Positions 15,155 to 24,060 are shown, counted from the stretch's first letter. The stretch: 64,000 nucleotides of DNA from Chromohalobacter nigrandesensis (GCF_023061285.1 NZ_JAKGAM010000011.1:1-64000); one strand, 5' to 3'. Notes: generated from the sequence alone by a model not told the origin. Program-made: numbers and translations.

Positions 15155-17500
15155 TCACTGCTCGATCGGCAAGGCTTTGTGCCTGTTATCTTCAAAGGGC
15201 TTTGTTTCCCATCCCGGGATATCGCTGGACAGCGAGAACATCGGTAGCTCGATAAGCAGATCGAGCAAGGCAGCGACGTCATCGCCACGCGAAGGCGCAC
15301 GGTCGGCACGCCGACAGGCCGGCAGCAACGCCGCGAGAAGTGTCAGTGGTGCAGGCTGCGCCGTGTCGTCATCGTATTTCGTCGCGCCGACGATCCTCAG
15401 GGTGGCCGGCGACGGCGACGGCGTGGCCGCGAGTCGTCCTCCTTCCAAGGCCAGCGGCAATCCGAGCGCGCTGGCCTGCCCGGGCACCTGACGCTGCCAG
15501 GCCAGGCCCCGTACCAGGCTATAACCGGTGGCTTCGGCCTCCTCACGCAGCGTCAGCCAGGCATCGTCGGCGACGGCCACCAAGACGGCTTCCTCAGGCG
15601 CTTCTGGGTGAACCAGCAGCGCGGCGTCGATCATCAGCTGTTGCTCGTCGAGCGTCCGCCGTGCGAGCCGGTCGACCAGGCAAGGACCGAGTTCGGCGAG
15701 CCCCAGATGAGAAGCCAACAAGATGTCGTCAAGCATGATGCGGTAGCCGCCGGACTCGCCAATCAGTCTCAAGCGGGGCAATGTACGGCCCTGCTCGGCA
15801 TCCAGTAGCGTCAGAGCGCCCGCCAGGCGGTCGAGAGCCGGGGCGCTATCGGTATGCAACGCCCAGGTGTGCTCGGCCAGGGAGAAGCCGAGCGGCGTCG
15901 ATGCCGCGCTCGGTGAGGCATCCCGTGCCGCTGTATCGGGCGCCTGACGAGATGTTTGTCGATACTCATCTGCGTTTACCGGTGCTTGCTGCAGAAACCC
16001 CTGGCGGCACCAGTCGGCCAGGCAATGCCAGACATGCCCTTCCAGCGCATCGCGATCGGGCGGCGCATGTCCGGCCTGGCTGGCGTCGAACAATCGCTCG
16101 ACGATGCTGCTGGGTGTCTCACCCTCGCTAGCCAGCAGCCAGATCAGGGCGGCGCTGTCATTGAGCAGGCACATATCACCACGGCGCGTGTCGTACAGTG
16201 CCAGGCGGTCGTCGTCGATCAGTTCGCAGACATCTCCGCGCTGCAGGCGTGGCTCAGGCAGCGGAGATGCTGTCAACGCCTTTGCCAGGTGCCAATCCAG
16301 ACGACTCGGCCAGGTAAAAAACGCCAGGTGATCGACGGGGTCGGCACTCGGATAGAGACGCAGGAAATCGCCGGCACGGGCCAGTTCACGTCGGGTATCG
16401 TCAAGCAGTGCCCGTGGAGAAGCATCGCTGGCCGCAGGAACCTCCTGACCATCGAGATCCACCAGTGAGACCATGTCCTCGACCAGTTGCCGCTTGATGG
16501 ACTCTTCGAGTATCCCGCCACTTTCGGGACCCGCACAGACCCCGAGCGACGGACTCAGGTTGCATTCCAGGACCCAGGGCTTGAGATCGGCATCGATCAG
16601 GCAATCGATGCCCAGCAGTTCATAACCACCGCGCGCATCGACGCCTTCGTCATCACATCGTTGCCGGAAGGTATCCAGGGCCGCTATGACCGTCAGCGTC
16701 AGTTGGTCGTGAAGACGCGCGAACAAGGCGTCGTCGTCATGCCCCTGCTCACGTAGCCAGGCACGATAGCGTTCCAGGTCAATGAACTCGACGGGGACCT
16801 CGGCATCCGTATTACGGGTATTGATGTCAGGGTTAGTCAGCTGACTGAACAGGTTGGCGGTATCGTCGCGATCGTAGGGCGCCGAGGCAAGCTTGGCGAA
16901 TCCCTGGCGAAAAACATACAGGCGTAAGGGATCGAGCGACGCCAGCAGGACATACAGGCGCAAGACATATTTATGGCCGCGAATGGTATGCGGATCATCG
17001 AGGTATTCCTGAACCAGCCAGTGAGCCTGGCGAGGCGCCTCGGCGACATCGTCGAGCAGGCGAATGCCCTTGCCCTTGGAGGCATTGCTGGGCTTGAGAA
17101 TCCAGCGCTGTTCAGGATCAGCCAACGCCGTCTCCTGCAACGCATGATAATCATCGGGCATGAGGTAGGAGCGGGGGAAAAAGTCAAGCCGCGCGACCTG
17201 TGGAGAGTTGGCACCGAAACGTACGCTCATTCGCTCGCGAAGCGCTGCCAGCGATTGGTACAGACGACTTTTCAGCGTCAGTGCATTGTTGCCGGGCAGA
17301 TGATTGAACTTGCATGTTGGCGAAAGCTTGCGGAATTGCACTCTATCGGGTGTCCCGGTGTACCAGCCGGCCTGCCAGTCCTCGGCATCGCCGGCGCACC
17401 AGCCGCGTGCCTCGAGTGCCTCGCGGAAGAAGCGATCCTGCTCATCGGCACGCTTGCCCCCCAACCAATAACGACGCGCCCGCGACGATTGTATGGCCAT
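15155..17500 (-). CDS. TTL-like ATP-grasp / PqqD-like / HprK-like fusion protein
   Basis: The 781-residue protein has three parts. Residues about 60-345 resemble tubulin-tyrosine-ligase ATP-grasp enzymes: LPGNNALTLKSRLYQSL, WILKPSNASKGKGIRLL, QEYLDDPHTIRGHKYVLRLY, the LTNPDINTRN loop and LLGIDCLIDADLKPWVLECN with metal/ATP ligands. Residues about 425-505 look like a PqqD-type peptide-binding (RRE) domain, with YDTRRGDMCLLNDSAALIW. Residues about 535-781 resemble HprK-related domains but lack a visible P-loop. ATP-grasp plus RRE implies ATP-driven ligation of an amino acid or similar group to a ribosomal peptide. First gene of the operon with the two acidic repeat peptides, which are the obvious substrates. 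Start at ATG 17500 after CGGAG. Confidence 0.82.
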   Translation of the reverse strand: MAIQSSRARRYWLGGKRADEQDRFFREALEARGWCAGDAEDWQAGWYTGTPDRVQFRKLSPTCKFNHLPGNNALTLKSRLYQSLAALRERMSVRFGANSPQVARLDFFPRSYLMPDDYHALQETALADPEQRWILKPSNASKGKGIRLLDDVAEAPRQAHWLVQEYLDDPHTIRGHKYVLRLYVLLASLDPLRLYVFRQGFAKLASAPYDRDDTANLFSQLTNPDINTRNTDAEVPVEFIDLERYRAWLREQGHDDDALFARLHDQLTLTVIAALDTFRQRCDDEGVDARGGYELLGIDCLIDADLKPWVLECNLSPSLGVCAGPESGGILEESIKRQLVEDMVSLVDLDGQEVPAASDASPRALLDDTRRELARAGDFLRLYPSADPVDHLAFFTWPSRLDWHLAKALTASPLPEPRLQRGDVCELIDDDRLALYDTRRGDMCLLNDSAALIWLLASEGETPSSIVERLFDASQAGHAPPDRDALEGHVWHCLADWCRQGFLQQAPVNADEYRQTSRQAPDTAARDASPSAASTPLGFSLAEHTWALHTDSAPALDRLAGALTLLDAEQGRTLPRLRLIGESGGYRIMLDDILLASHLGLAELGPCLVDRLARRTLDEQQLMIDAALLVHPEAPEEAVLVAVADDAWLTLREEAEATGYSLVRGLAWQRQVPGQASALGLPLALEGGRLAATPSPSPATLRIVGATKYDDDTAQPAPLTLLAALLPACRRADRAPSRGDDVAALLDLLIELPMFSLSSDIPGWETKPFEDNRHKALPIEQ

Positions 17501-17751
17501 TTGCTCCGCTCCCGATGGATATTGTTGATTTCTAGTTTATGTGTCGGGAGTGGGGAGACATCCTTACAGGCTTTCACGTATTTTTCGCGAGTGAGGAAAC
17601 GAGCCGTCGCCGAAACCGACAATAGGCGATCCAATGACAGACGTCTTAGTCAGTGCACGATGTAAGGACTGTGCGATGTAAGAAACGCCAGCGCATGACG
17701 ACCAAGTGGCGAGGCCATATAAGGCACAAATGGAAGGGAGAAACGGACCGC
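17501..17751. promoter_or_regulatory. Divergent promoter region, ATP-grasp operon and ynjB-like gene
   Basis: This 251-bp spacer must contain both promoters. A direct repeat CGATGTAAG occurs at 17658-17666 and 17674-17682, 16 bp apart, which could be a regulator site. No riboswitch-like thiamine box was recognised despite the transporter type downstream. Confidence 0.4.
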
Positions 17752-18957
17752 ATGAGAGATATTCGACGCTGGCTGATAGCGGCGCTGGCACTCTTGCCGA
17801 CGCTGGGTCACGCCTACGAGTTGTCCGACTGGGAATCGGTAACCCAGGCTGCCCGGGGGCAGACCGTGTACTGGAACGCTTGGGGCGGTGACCCGCGTAC
17901 CAATGCCTATATCGATTGGGTGGCCGACCGGGTCGAGCAGCGCTACGGCATCGATCTGGAGCATGTCAAAGTAGGCGATACCGCCGAGGCCGTGACCCGC
18001 GTCGTGGCAGAGAAAGCGGCCGGCAACGAGGCTCAAGGCGCGGTCGATTTGATCTGGCTCAACGGCGAGAATTTCGCTGCAATGAAAGGCAATGAGTTGC
18101 TCTATGGTCCCTGGGCCAAACAACTGCCCAACTTCTCACTTACCGCACCCAAGCAGCATCCCGAGGTGCGCGAGGACTTCACGCTACCGGTCAATGGCTA
18201 TGAATCTCCCTGGGGCCGCGCGCAGGTCACCTTCTATTACGACAGCACGCGTGTCGATGAGCCGCCGCGCAGCATGCCCGCACTGCTCGACTGGGCCAAG
18301 GCACATCCAGGTCGCTTCACCTATCCCCAATCCCCGGCCTTTTTGGGTACGACTTTTCTAAAGCAGGCGCTGCTGGCATTGACCGAGCAGTCCGAGGCAC
18401 TCTATGAACCCGTCGACGAGGCGGATTTCGAGGCCGTCACCGCGCCGCTGTGGGAGTATCTGGATCGCTTGCACCCTTCTCTATGGCGCGAGGGCAAGAA
18501 CTTTCCCGCAGGGGGGCCGCAAATGCGCCAGCTCATGGGTGACGGCGCGTTGAGCCTGGCATTCACATTCACGCCCTCGGCACCGGCCGCCGCTGTGCTC
18601 GATCATCAACTGCCGCCGACTACGCGCAGCTATATACTCGACAACGGTACACTGGGTAACGTGCATTTCGTCGCCATTCCCTACAATGCCCAACACAAGG
18701 CCGGCGCGTTGACGGTCGCCAACTTCCTGCTGTCGCCCGAGGCTCAGGCCCGCAAGCAGGACCTCTCGATGTGGGGCGATGCCACGGTGCTGGACATGTC
18801 GCAGTTGAATGCATCACAGCAGGAGGCATTTGAACGCGATGGGCGGACGGCCGACAGCCTGCCGCCGCAGTCGCTGGGTGAAACATTGCGCGAACCCCAT
18901 CCTTCCTGGATTGAACCGCTAGAGCAGGCCTGGCGGCAGCGTTACGGCGCCCAATGA
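17752..18957 (+). CDS. ynjB: ABC transporter periplasmic binding protein, YnjB-like
   Basis: The 401-residue protein begins with a Sec signal peptide (MRDIRRWLIAALALL..., cleavage near GHA) and continues as a type 2 solute-binding protein. Length, the VYWNAWGGDPRTNAYIDWVA region and gene order match YnjB of the E. coli ynjBCD system, whose ligand is not firmly known (thiamine-like compounds have been proposed). The ATG at 17752 starts the signal peptide and lies after AAGGGAG; the longer frame upstream is not needed. Its stop overlaps the permease start by 4 nt. The ligand cannot be told from sequence. Confidence 0.85.
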   Translation: MRDIRRWLIAALALLPTLGHAYELSDWESVTQAARGQTVYWNAWGGDPRTNAYIDWVADRVEQRYGIDLEHVKVGDTAEAVTRVVAEKAAGNEAQGAVDLIWLNGENFAAMKGNELLYGPWAKQLPNFSLTAPKQHPEVREDFTLPVNGYESPWGRAQVTFYYDSTRVDEPPRSMPALLDWAKAHPGRFTYPQSPAFLGTTFLKQALLALTEQSEALYEPVDEADFEAVTAPLWEYLDRLHPSLWREGKNFPAGGPQMRQLMGDGALSLAFTFTPSAPAAAVLDHQLPPTTRSYILDNGTLGNVHFVAIPYNAQHKAGALTVANFLLSPEAQARKQDLSMWGDATVLDMSQLNASQQEAFERDGRTADSLPPQSLGETLREPHPSWIEPLEQAWRQRYGAQ

Positions 18958-20666
18958 GTCGAGCGACGAGTTATCGGTTTACTATCGGCGTGTTGCCCTG
19001 GCTGACCATCGCGTTGCTCAGCCTCCCCGTGGTCAGCGGCGTGCTGGGTGCCATGGCGCCCGCCTTCGGTTACTTGCCCGTACTGGGCGGCGATAGCCTG
19101 ACATTGGCGCCCTGGCGACAGCTTCTCGAGGTGCCGGGCCTTGTCGACATGGCGCGACTCAGCTTCGTCACCGGCTTGGCCAGCGCGGCACTCTCGCTAG
19201 GTCTCGTGGTGCTCTTCTTGGGAAGCTTCCTGCATACCGCCCTGTATCGACGCATACAGCGCTGGTTATCGCCGCTGTTAGCGGTGCCCCACGCAGCGGC
19301 GGCGATTGGCCTGGCATTTCTGCTGGCACCATCGGGGTGGGTGGCGCGGGGCCTCTCACCGTGGGCAACCGGTTGGCAATATCCACCGGATTTTGCATTT
19401 CCCGGCGACCCTTGGGGGCTATCGCTGATTTTGGGTCTGGTCATCAAGGAAGTGCCCTTCTTGCTGCTGATGAGCCTGGCGGCGTTAGTGCAGTGCCAGG
19501 CTCACGAGCGCCTGAAAGTGGCCCGAAGCCTGGGTTATCGTCCCTTGACGGCATTTCTCAAGGTGGCCATGCCCGGGCTCTATCCCTTGCTGCGTTTGCC
19601 CATCTACGCGGTGATTGCCTTCGCTACCTCGACGGTGGATGTCGCCATGATCCTGGGACCTTCGACACCGTCCACGCTGGCAGTCTCGGTAGTCGGTTGG
19701 CTCAATGATCCCTCGCTATCGATGCGCTTCATGGCCTCGGCAGGGGCAATGTTGCAAATGCTGCTAACCCTGGCGGCATTGTTGACCTGGTGGTTGCTGG
19801 AGCGGCTGGTGGCGCTCGTGAGCCAGAGTTGGTGGCGAGATGGGCGTCGTCAATGTGGCGAGCGGTGGCTAGGCGGCATGGCGCTGACGGCGATGCGTCT
19901 GGTATTGGGCTTGATGGTGGCAGGTCTGGCCGGGCTAGCATTGTGGTCGGTGGCGGGCTACTGGCCGTTTCCCCATTTTCTGCCGTGGCCGCCGACCGCA
20001 CACAATTGGCAGGCGGCGGCGGACGATCTGGTCGCCCCAGTGTGGCAATCGCTGAGTGTCGCGTTTGCCGCCACTCTGCTGTCGGTGGTGCTGGTACTGG
20101 GTTCGCTGGAAGCGGAAACCCTGAAGCAGCGACCGCTACGGCCCTGGGCGCAAGTGGTTCTGTACCTGCCGCTGCTGGTGCCGCCAGTGGCGTTCCTGTT
20201 CGGCCTGGTCATGATGCAAGCGCAATTCGGCATCCGCCCGGGCATGGCGGCGGTCATCGCGGGCCATGCGGTGTTCGTATTGCCTTATGTCTTTCTGTCG
20301 CTGGCAGAAAGCTATCGGCGCCTGGACCCGCGCTGGAGCCAGCAGGCGCGTAGCCTCGGCGCCGGGCCATGGCGGGTTTTCCTGCGCGTGCGTCTACCGC
20401 TGCTGTTGGCGCCGATCCTGACAGCGGCGGCGGTGGGATTCGCGGTGAGTATCGGCCAGTATCTACCTACCGTGCTGATGGGCGCCGGGCGCGTGGCGAC
20501 GGTGACGACCGAAGCGGTCAGCCTGGCCAGTGGCGGCGACCGGCGACTCACCGCCATCTTCGCCCTGGCGCAATTGCTGTTGCCAGCGCTGGGGTTCCTG
20601 CTGGCGATGCTCGTGCCGCGATACCTGTTTCGACGGCGGCAGGGGTTGCTGCCACGTGCTGATTGA
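18954..20666 (+). CDS. ynjC: Fused two-domain ABC permease, YnjC-like
   Basis: The 570-residue membrane protein contains two tandem BPD-type permease domains (first about 60-280, second about 350-560), each with an EAA-like loop: LKVARSLGYRPLTAFLKVAMPG and SQQARSLGAGPWRVFLRVRLP. Fused permeases of this kind occur in YnjC and ThiP. ATGA overlap with the binding-protein gene shows translational coupling. It would form the channel of the importer with two copies of the YnjD-like ATPase. Confidence 0.87.
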   Translation: MSRATSYRFTIGVLPWLTIALLSLPVVSGVLGAMAPAFGYLPVLGGDSLTLAPWRQLLEVPGLVDMARLSFVTGLASAALSLGLVVLFLGSFLHTALYRRIQRWLSPLLAVPHAAAAIGLAFLLAPSGWVARGLSPWATGWQYPPDFAFPGDPWGLSLILGLVIKEVPFLLLMSLAALVQCQAHERLKVARSLGYRPLTAFLKVAMPGLYPLLRLPIYAVIAFATSTVDVAMILGPSTPSTLAVSVVGWLNDPSLSMRFMASAGAMLQMLLTLAALLTWWLLERLVALVSQSWWRDGRRQCGERWLGGMALTAMRLVLGLMVAGLAGLALWSVAGYWPFPHFLPWPPTAHNWQAAADDLVAPVWQSLSVAFAATLLSVVLVLGSLEAETLKQRPLRPWAQVVLYLPLLVPPVAFLFGLVMMQAQFGIRPGMAAVIAGHAVFVLPYVFLSLAESYRRLDPRWSQQARSLGAGPWRVFLRVRLPLLLAPILTAAAVGFAVSIGQYLPTVLMGAGRVATVTTEAVSLASGGDRRLTAIFALAQLLLPALGFLLAMLVPRYLFRRRQGLLPRAD

Positions 20667-20682
20667 AGGAAGGAGCAACACC

Positions 20683-21321
20683 ATGGCGTCATTGATTCTC
20701 GACGACATTGTCATTGAACAGGACCAACGCCCCTTGCTGAGCCTGGATACCACGGTCGCGCCTGGAGACGTGGTCACCGTCATGGGTCCCTCCGGCGTCG
20801 GCAAGTCCACCTTGCTGGCCTTCATAGCAGGTTTCTTGAGCCCCGCCTTCACGCCCCGAGGGCGCATTCTGCTCGGCGAGACACGCCTCGATACCTTGCC
20901 TGCGGAGCAGCGTCACGTCGGGCTGTTGTTCCAGGATCCGCTGCTTTTCCCGCATCTCGATGTCGAGGGCAACCTCGCCTTCGGCATGGTACGCGAAGGC
21001 AGCCGACGACAACGCCGCGAGCGAATTCATGAGGCGCTGACATCGGTCGGACTGGAGGCATTCGCCAAGCGCGACCCCGCAACGCTCTCCGGCGGCCAAA
21101 AGGCACGGGTTGCCCTATTGCGGGTATTGCTGTCACAGCCGCGCGCTATCCTGCTCGACGAGCCTTTTTCCAAGCTGGACGCCGAACGTCGCGACGAGAT
21201 TCGTCACTGGGTCTTCGAACGCGTGCGTCACTACCGACTGCCCACGCTTATGGTCACTCACGACGAGGCCGATGCCAGGGCGGCGGGTGGGCGCACCATC
21301 ACGCTGGGTGACACCCCATGA
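20683..21321 (+). CDS. ynjD: ABC transporter ATPase, YnjD-like
   Basis: The 212-residue ATPase shows Walker A (GPSGVGKSTLL), Q-loop (LLFQDPLLFPHL), signature LSGGQKARVALLR and Walker B (AILLDEPFSKLDAE). Length and order match YnjD. The ATG at 20683 follows GAAGGAAGGAG; the frame upstream overlaps the permease and is a shadow. Its stop overlaps the start of the decayed phosphotransferase gene (ATGA). Confidence 0.88.
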   Translation: MASLILDDIVIEQDQRPLLSLDTTVAPGDVVTVMGPSGVGKSTLLAFIAGFLSPAFTPRGRILLGETRLDTLPAEQRHVGLLFQDPLLFPHLDVEGNLAFGMVREGSRRQRRERIHEALTSVGLEAFAKRDPATLSGGQKARVALLRVLLSQPRAILLDEPFSKLDAERRDEIRHWVFERVRHYRLPTLMVTHDEADARAAGGRTITLGDTP

Positions 21322-21638
21322 GGCCGCTTCACGAACTGCTTAGCGGCCCTATACCGAACGACACCCCTTTGCTCCTGGAAGAAAATACCAAGCTCCTCGA
21401 GTGCCTGGCATCGGCACTCGTGGCATCTGACCGGTTCGACGGGGTGAAGGACATGCAGCCGATGGCCGACACCGGCCTGGCGGTGCTGGTCGACCTAGAG
21501 AAGTGCCGTTACGGCCTGCCCGGCTTCGACCTGGCCCATGCCAGCCTCTAACCTCGACGACCTGGGATCTGGTCAGTCGCCACCATCGTGAAGGTGCAAC
21601 ACGAATTCCGCGCGCTCGAGACGGCACTCACCGACTAA
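21318..21638 (+). pseudogene. Remnant of a phosphotransferase gene
   Basis: The frame opens with an ATGA overlap to the ATPase, as in an intact coupled gene, but after about 50 residues jumps straight to AVLVDLEKCRYGLPGFDLAH, the C-terminal metal-binding motif of the phosphotransferase at 11747-12841, and then stops at 21551. Beyond the stop, similarity to the intact paralogue continues in another frame (CGACGACCTGGGATCTGG against CCACGACCTGGGACCCGG). The catalytic loop region is missing. This is an internally deleted, frameshifted paralogue that once belonged to the transporter operon. Confidence 0.78.
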
Positions 21639-21709
21639 TGATAATCGATCGAGGACAAGACTCGAACGCGCTCAGGGATCACTTCGACTTCTAATGCGGA
21701 AACATCACC

Positions 21710-22399
21710 ATGGCCGAGACAGGACTAAGTCTGATCGTTGTGACCCTCAACGAGGCCGATATCATCGATGAAACCCTGGGTCGATTGCAGGGGCTCCGAC
21801 AGGCTGGCAGCGAATTGATAATCGTCGACGGCGGCAGCCAGGATGACACTCTCACCCGCGCCACACCGCTGGCCTCCCGGGTGATCCAGAGTCCACCAGG
21901 CCGGGCGCGGCAGATGAACGCCGGCGCCGATGCCGCGCGAGGAAACCACCTGGTGTTCCTGCATGCCGATACCCAACTGCCGCCGCATGCCGACTGGCTG
22001 GTCATCAACGCCCTGTCGCGAGATCACCGCTGGGGGCGTTTCGATATCCGGCTCCAGGGTCGCCACCCGATGCTGGGGGTGATCGCCTTTGCCATGAACC
22101 ATCGATCGCGGCTGACCGGTATTGCCAGCGGCGACCAGACGCTGTTCATGACCCGCGAGGCCTTCGACACGGCCGACGGTTTTCCCGATCAGCCATTGAT
22201 GGAGGACATCGAGATGTCACGACGCTTAAAACGGCTTTCTGCGCCCGCCTGCCTGCGCGAAAAGGTGACCAGTTCGGGCAGGCGTTGGGATCGAGACGGT
22301 GCCTGGACGACGATACGGCTGATGTGGCGGCTGCGCTTTCGTTATTGGCGCGGCGAGTCGCCGGAAACCCTGGCAAGGGAGTATCGCCATGTGCGCTGA
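21710..22399 (+). CDS. GT2-type glycosyltransferase, TIGR04283-like
   Basis: The 229-residue GT-A-fold protein starts LSLIVVTLNEADIIDETL and carries VDGGSQDDT and HADTQLPP, the nucleotide-sugar and metal-binding elements of the TIGR04283 family. No membrane helix is evident. Family members are often paired with a TIGR04282 protein, as here. Acceptor and donor are unknown. It overlaps the next gene by 11 bp. Confidence 0.85.
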   Translation: MAETGLSLIVVTLNEADIIDETLGRLQGLRQAGSELIIVDGGSQDDTLTRATPLASRVIQSPPGRARQMNAGADAARGNHLVFLHADTQLPPHADWLVINALSRDHRWGRFDIRLQGRHPMLGVIAFAMNHRSRLTGIASGDQTLFMTREAFDTADGFPDQPLMEDIEMSRRLKRLSAPACLREKVTSSGRRWDRDGAWTTIRLMWRLRFRYWRGESPETLAREYRHVR

Positions 22400-22904
22400 T
22401 ACGCCCGGCGACTTTCCGCTGGCAATACTGGCCAAGGCCCCGTTACCCGGCAAGGCCAAGACACGACTAATACCGGCACTCGGGACACAGGGAGCGGCGC
22501 AACTGCAGGAACGCCTGGTACGCCATACGCTATCCATTGCGCTGGCGGCCACCACGGCTCGGCGCATCGTCCTGTGGACAGCGCTCGATCACGCCCATCC
22601 GCTTTTTCGGGAACTGGCCGAGCGTCACGACATCGAGTGTCGCGCCCAGCCGGAGGGGAGTCTCGGCGACCGCATGCATTACGCTTTCCTCGAAATGGAC
22701 GAGCCGGGGCTACTGATCGGCAGCGACTGTCCGGCACTCACTCCCGCCCTATTGAAGCGCTGCCACCGCGTCCTGGCGGATCATGAAGTGGTCCTGCTGC
22801 CGGCGGAAGACGGGGGCTATGCACTCATCGGCCTTCGCGAACCAGACAGCCAGCTCTTCTGGGGCTGTTGCCGGTCGCGCAGAAATCCTACTACGGCACA
22901 GTGA
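22389..22904 (+). CDS. DUF2064 / TIGR04282 transferase, C-terminally damaged
   Basis: The 171-residue product matches the TIGR04282 (DUF2064) nucleotidyl/glycosyltransferase-like family: AKAPLPGKAKTRLIPALG at the start, LIGSDCPALTP and LLPAEDGGYALIGL later. After DSQLFWG the sequence changes to CCRSRRNPTTAQ and stops, where relatives continue for some 30 residues. A deletion or frameshift has probably removed the C terminus, so activity is doubtful. It could be annotated as a pseudogene. Confidence 0.72.
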   Translation: MCADTPGDFPLAILAKAPLPGKAKTRLIPALGTQGAAQLQERLVRHTLSIALAATTARRIVLWTALDHAHPLFRELAERHDIECRAQPEGSLGDRMHYAFLEMDEPGLLIGSDCPALTPALLKRCHRVLADHEVVLLPAEDGGYALIGLREPDSQLFWGCCRSRRNPTTAQ

Positions 22905-22939
22905 ATTTCCTGTAAGGATATCGACCCAGGACACGACTC

Positions 22940-23614
22940 ATGCGTATGAAAATCAGACTGACAAACAAGGTAGTATGGGCGTGCAGCTTGACGCTCGGGA
23001 TACAGACAGCTTGGGCATCCGATGTCGAATTTTCAGCCCGCGACATGGCCGCCTGGTCGACGCGCGCTTTTGAAGGAGAGACGCGTTATTCGATAGTCCA
23101 GGATGACGGCGTCGAGGTGCTTCAAGCAAATGCGCAAGGCCAGGCCTCTGCCAAGTATCTGGAACGCGAGATCGATCTGCGCAAGACACCGTACCTGCAC
23201 TGGTGCTGGAAGGTGGATACCCGCTACTCGGGACTCGATGAGCGCACTCAGGCCGGCGATGACTACCCTGCCCGATTCTATATCGCGCGCAAGACGGGCT
23301 TTCTTCCGTGGCAGGTGCAATCCGTCAACTATGTATGGTCATCCAACCAATCTGTCGGCGCCAGTTGGGAGAATGCCTTCACGGATCGTGCCATGCTGCT
23401 GGCCCTGCAAGGTGAGCAGTCGCCACTCGGCGAATGGCGAGCGGAAGTCCGCGATGTCGGTGGCGATTTCGAGGCACTTTTCGGTGAGTCGGTCACCAGT
23501 ATCGATGGCGTCGCCTTGATGAGCGACGGCGACAACGCAGGCGGCCATGCCACCGCCTGGTATTACGCCGCTGGCTTTTCCGATTCGCCGGCTCCTCCCG
23601 ACTGCCCGGACTGA
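22940..23614 (+). CDS. DUF3047 protein with signal peptide
   Basis: The 224-residue product has a signal peptide ending near QTAWA and a DUF3047 domain recognised by YLHWCWKVDT, DDYPARFYIARK and the C-terminal VDGVALMSDGDNAGG-like segment (here IDGVALMSDGDNAGG). The domain is probably a periplasmic beta-sandwich of unknown function. AGGACACGACTC precedes the ATG. It precedes the glutaredoxin-like gene by 16 bp. Confidence 0.85.
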   Translation: MRMKIRLTNKVVWACSLTLGIQTAWASDVEFSARDMAAWSTRAFEGETRYSIVQDDGVEVLQANAQGQASAKYLEREIDLRKTPYLHWCWKVDTRYSGLDERTQAGDDYPARFYIARKTGFLPWQVQSVNYVWSSNQSVGASWENAFTDRAMLLALQGEQSPLGEWRAEVRDVGGDFEALFGESVTSIDGVALMSDGDNAGGHATAWYYAAGFSDSPAPPDCPD

Positions 23615-23630
23615 TACCAGGAGATCCATC

Positions 23631-23975
23631 ATGTGGCATCTTATTTCGCGACTGATGAAAAGCGAGGCAACCGCTATCGAACGCACGGCGCAAGCGCAGC
23701 AGGAAGTTGACCGACAAGCCCAATACCTCGCGCTCTATCACTTCGAGGGGTGCCCTTTCTGCACCAGAGTGCGACGCGTCCTGCAGAGGCTGAATGTCGA
23801 ACTTGCCTTGCACGATATCAACAGGGATCCCGAGGCGAGACAGGCGCTGATCACTGGCGGCGGAAAGAAGACCGTCCCCTGCTTACGCATCGAACGCGAT
23901 GGAGCGATCACCTGGCTTTACGAATCCCGCGATATCATCGATTACTTGGAAAAAAGATTCGCCGCGATAAAGTGA
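23631..23975 (+). CDS. Glutaredoxin-like protein with CPFC motif
   Basis: The 114-residue product has a short N-terminal helical extension and then a glutaredoxin / GST-N-type thioredoxin fold with C41-PF-C44, a TVPCL cis-proline segment and ESRDIIDYLEKRF. The ATG at 23631 has AGGAGA upstream; the open frame before it overlaps DUF3047. It probably acts in the cytosol as a glutathione-dependent redox protein. Confidence 0.85.
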   Translation: MWHLISRLMKSEATAIERTAQAQQEVDRQAQYLALYHFEGCPFCTRVRRVLQRLNVELALHDINRDPEARQALITGGGKKTVPCLRIERDGAITWLYESRDIIDYLEKRFAAIK

Positions 23976-24033
23976 ATCGCGTATCGGCCTTCAAGACAGA
24001 GATACTACAGCCTTGAACACTTTGCTTCTCTGG

Positions 24034-24060
24034 ACGCTGTGACATAAAAAAGATAGCGTG
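24034..24060 (+). promoter_or_regulatory. Candidate ECF-type promoter element of the sigma factor gene
   Basis: ACGCTGTGACATAAAAAAGA lies 65-90 bp before the sigma gene. Nearly the same block, ACGCTGCGACATAAAATAGA, lies at 26626-26645 before the AhpD-like gene. A second similar block follows in both (GGTCGAGCCGGCGTTTT and CGTTGAGCGGCGGTTTT) but at different spacing. GTGACATAAA is plausible as an ECF -35 element, suggesting an autoregulated regulon. Confidence 0.5.

Noticed and set aside
17501-17751. Thiamine riboswitch before the ynjB-like transporter
   Set aside because: I looked for conserved CTGAGA-type and downstream ACC-TGAT-type boxes and did not find a convincing pair.
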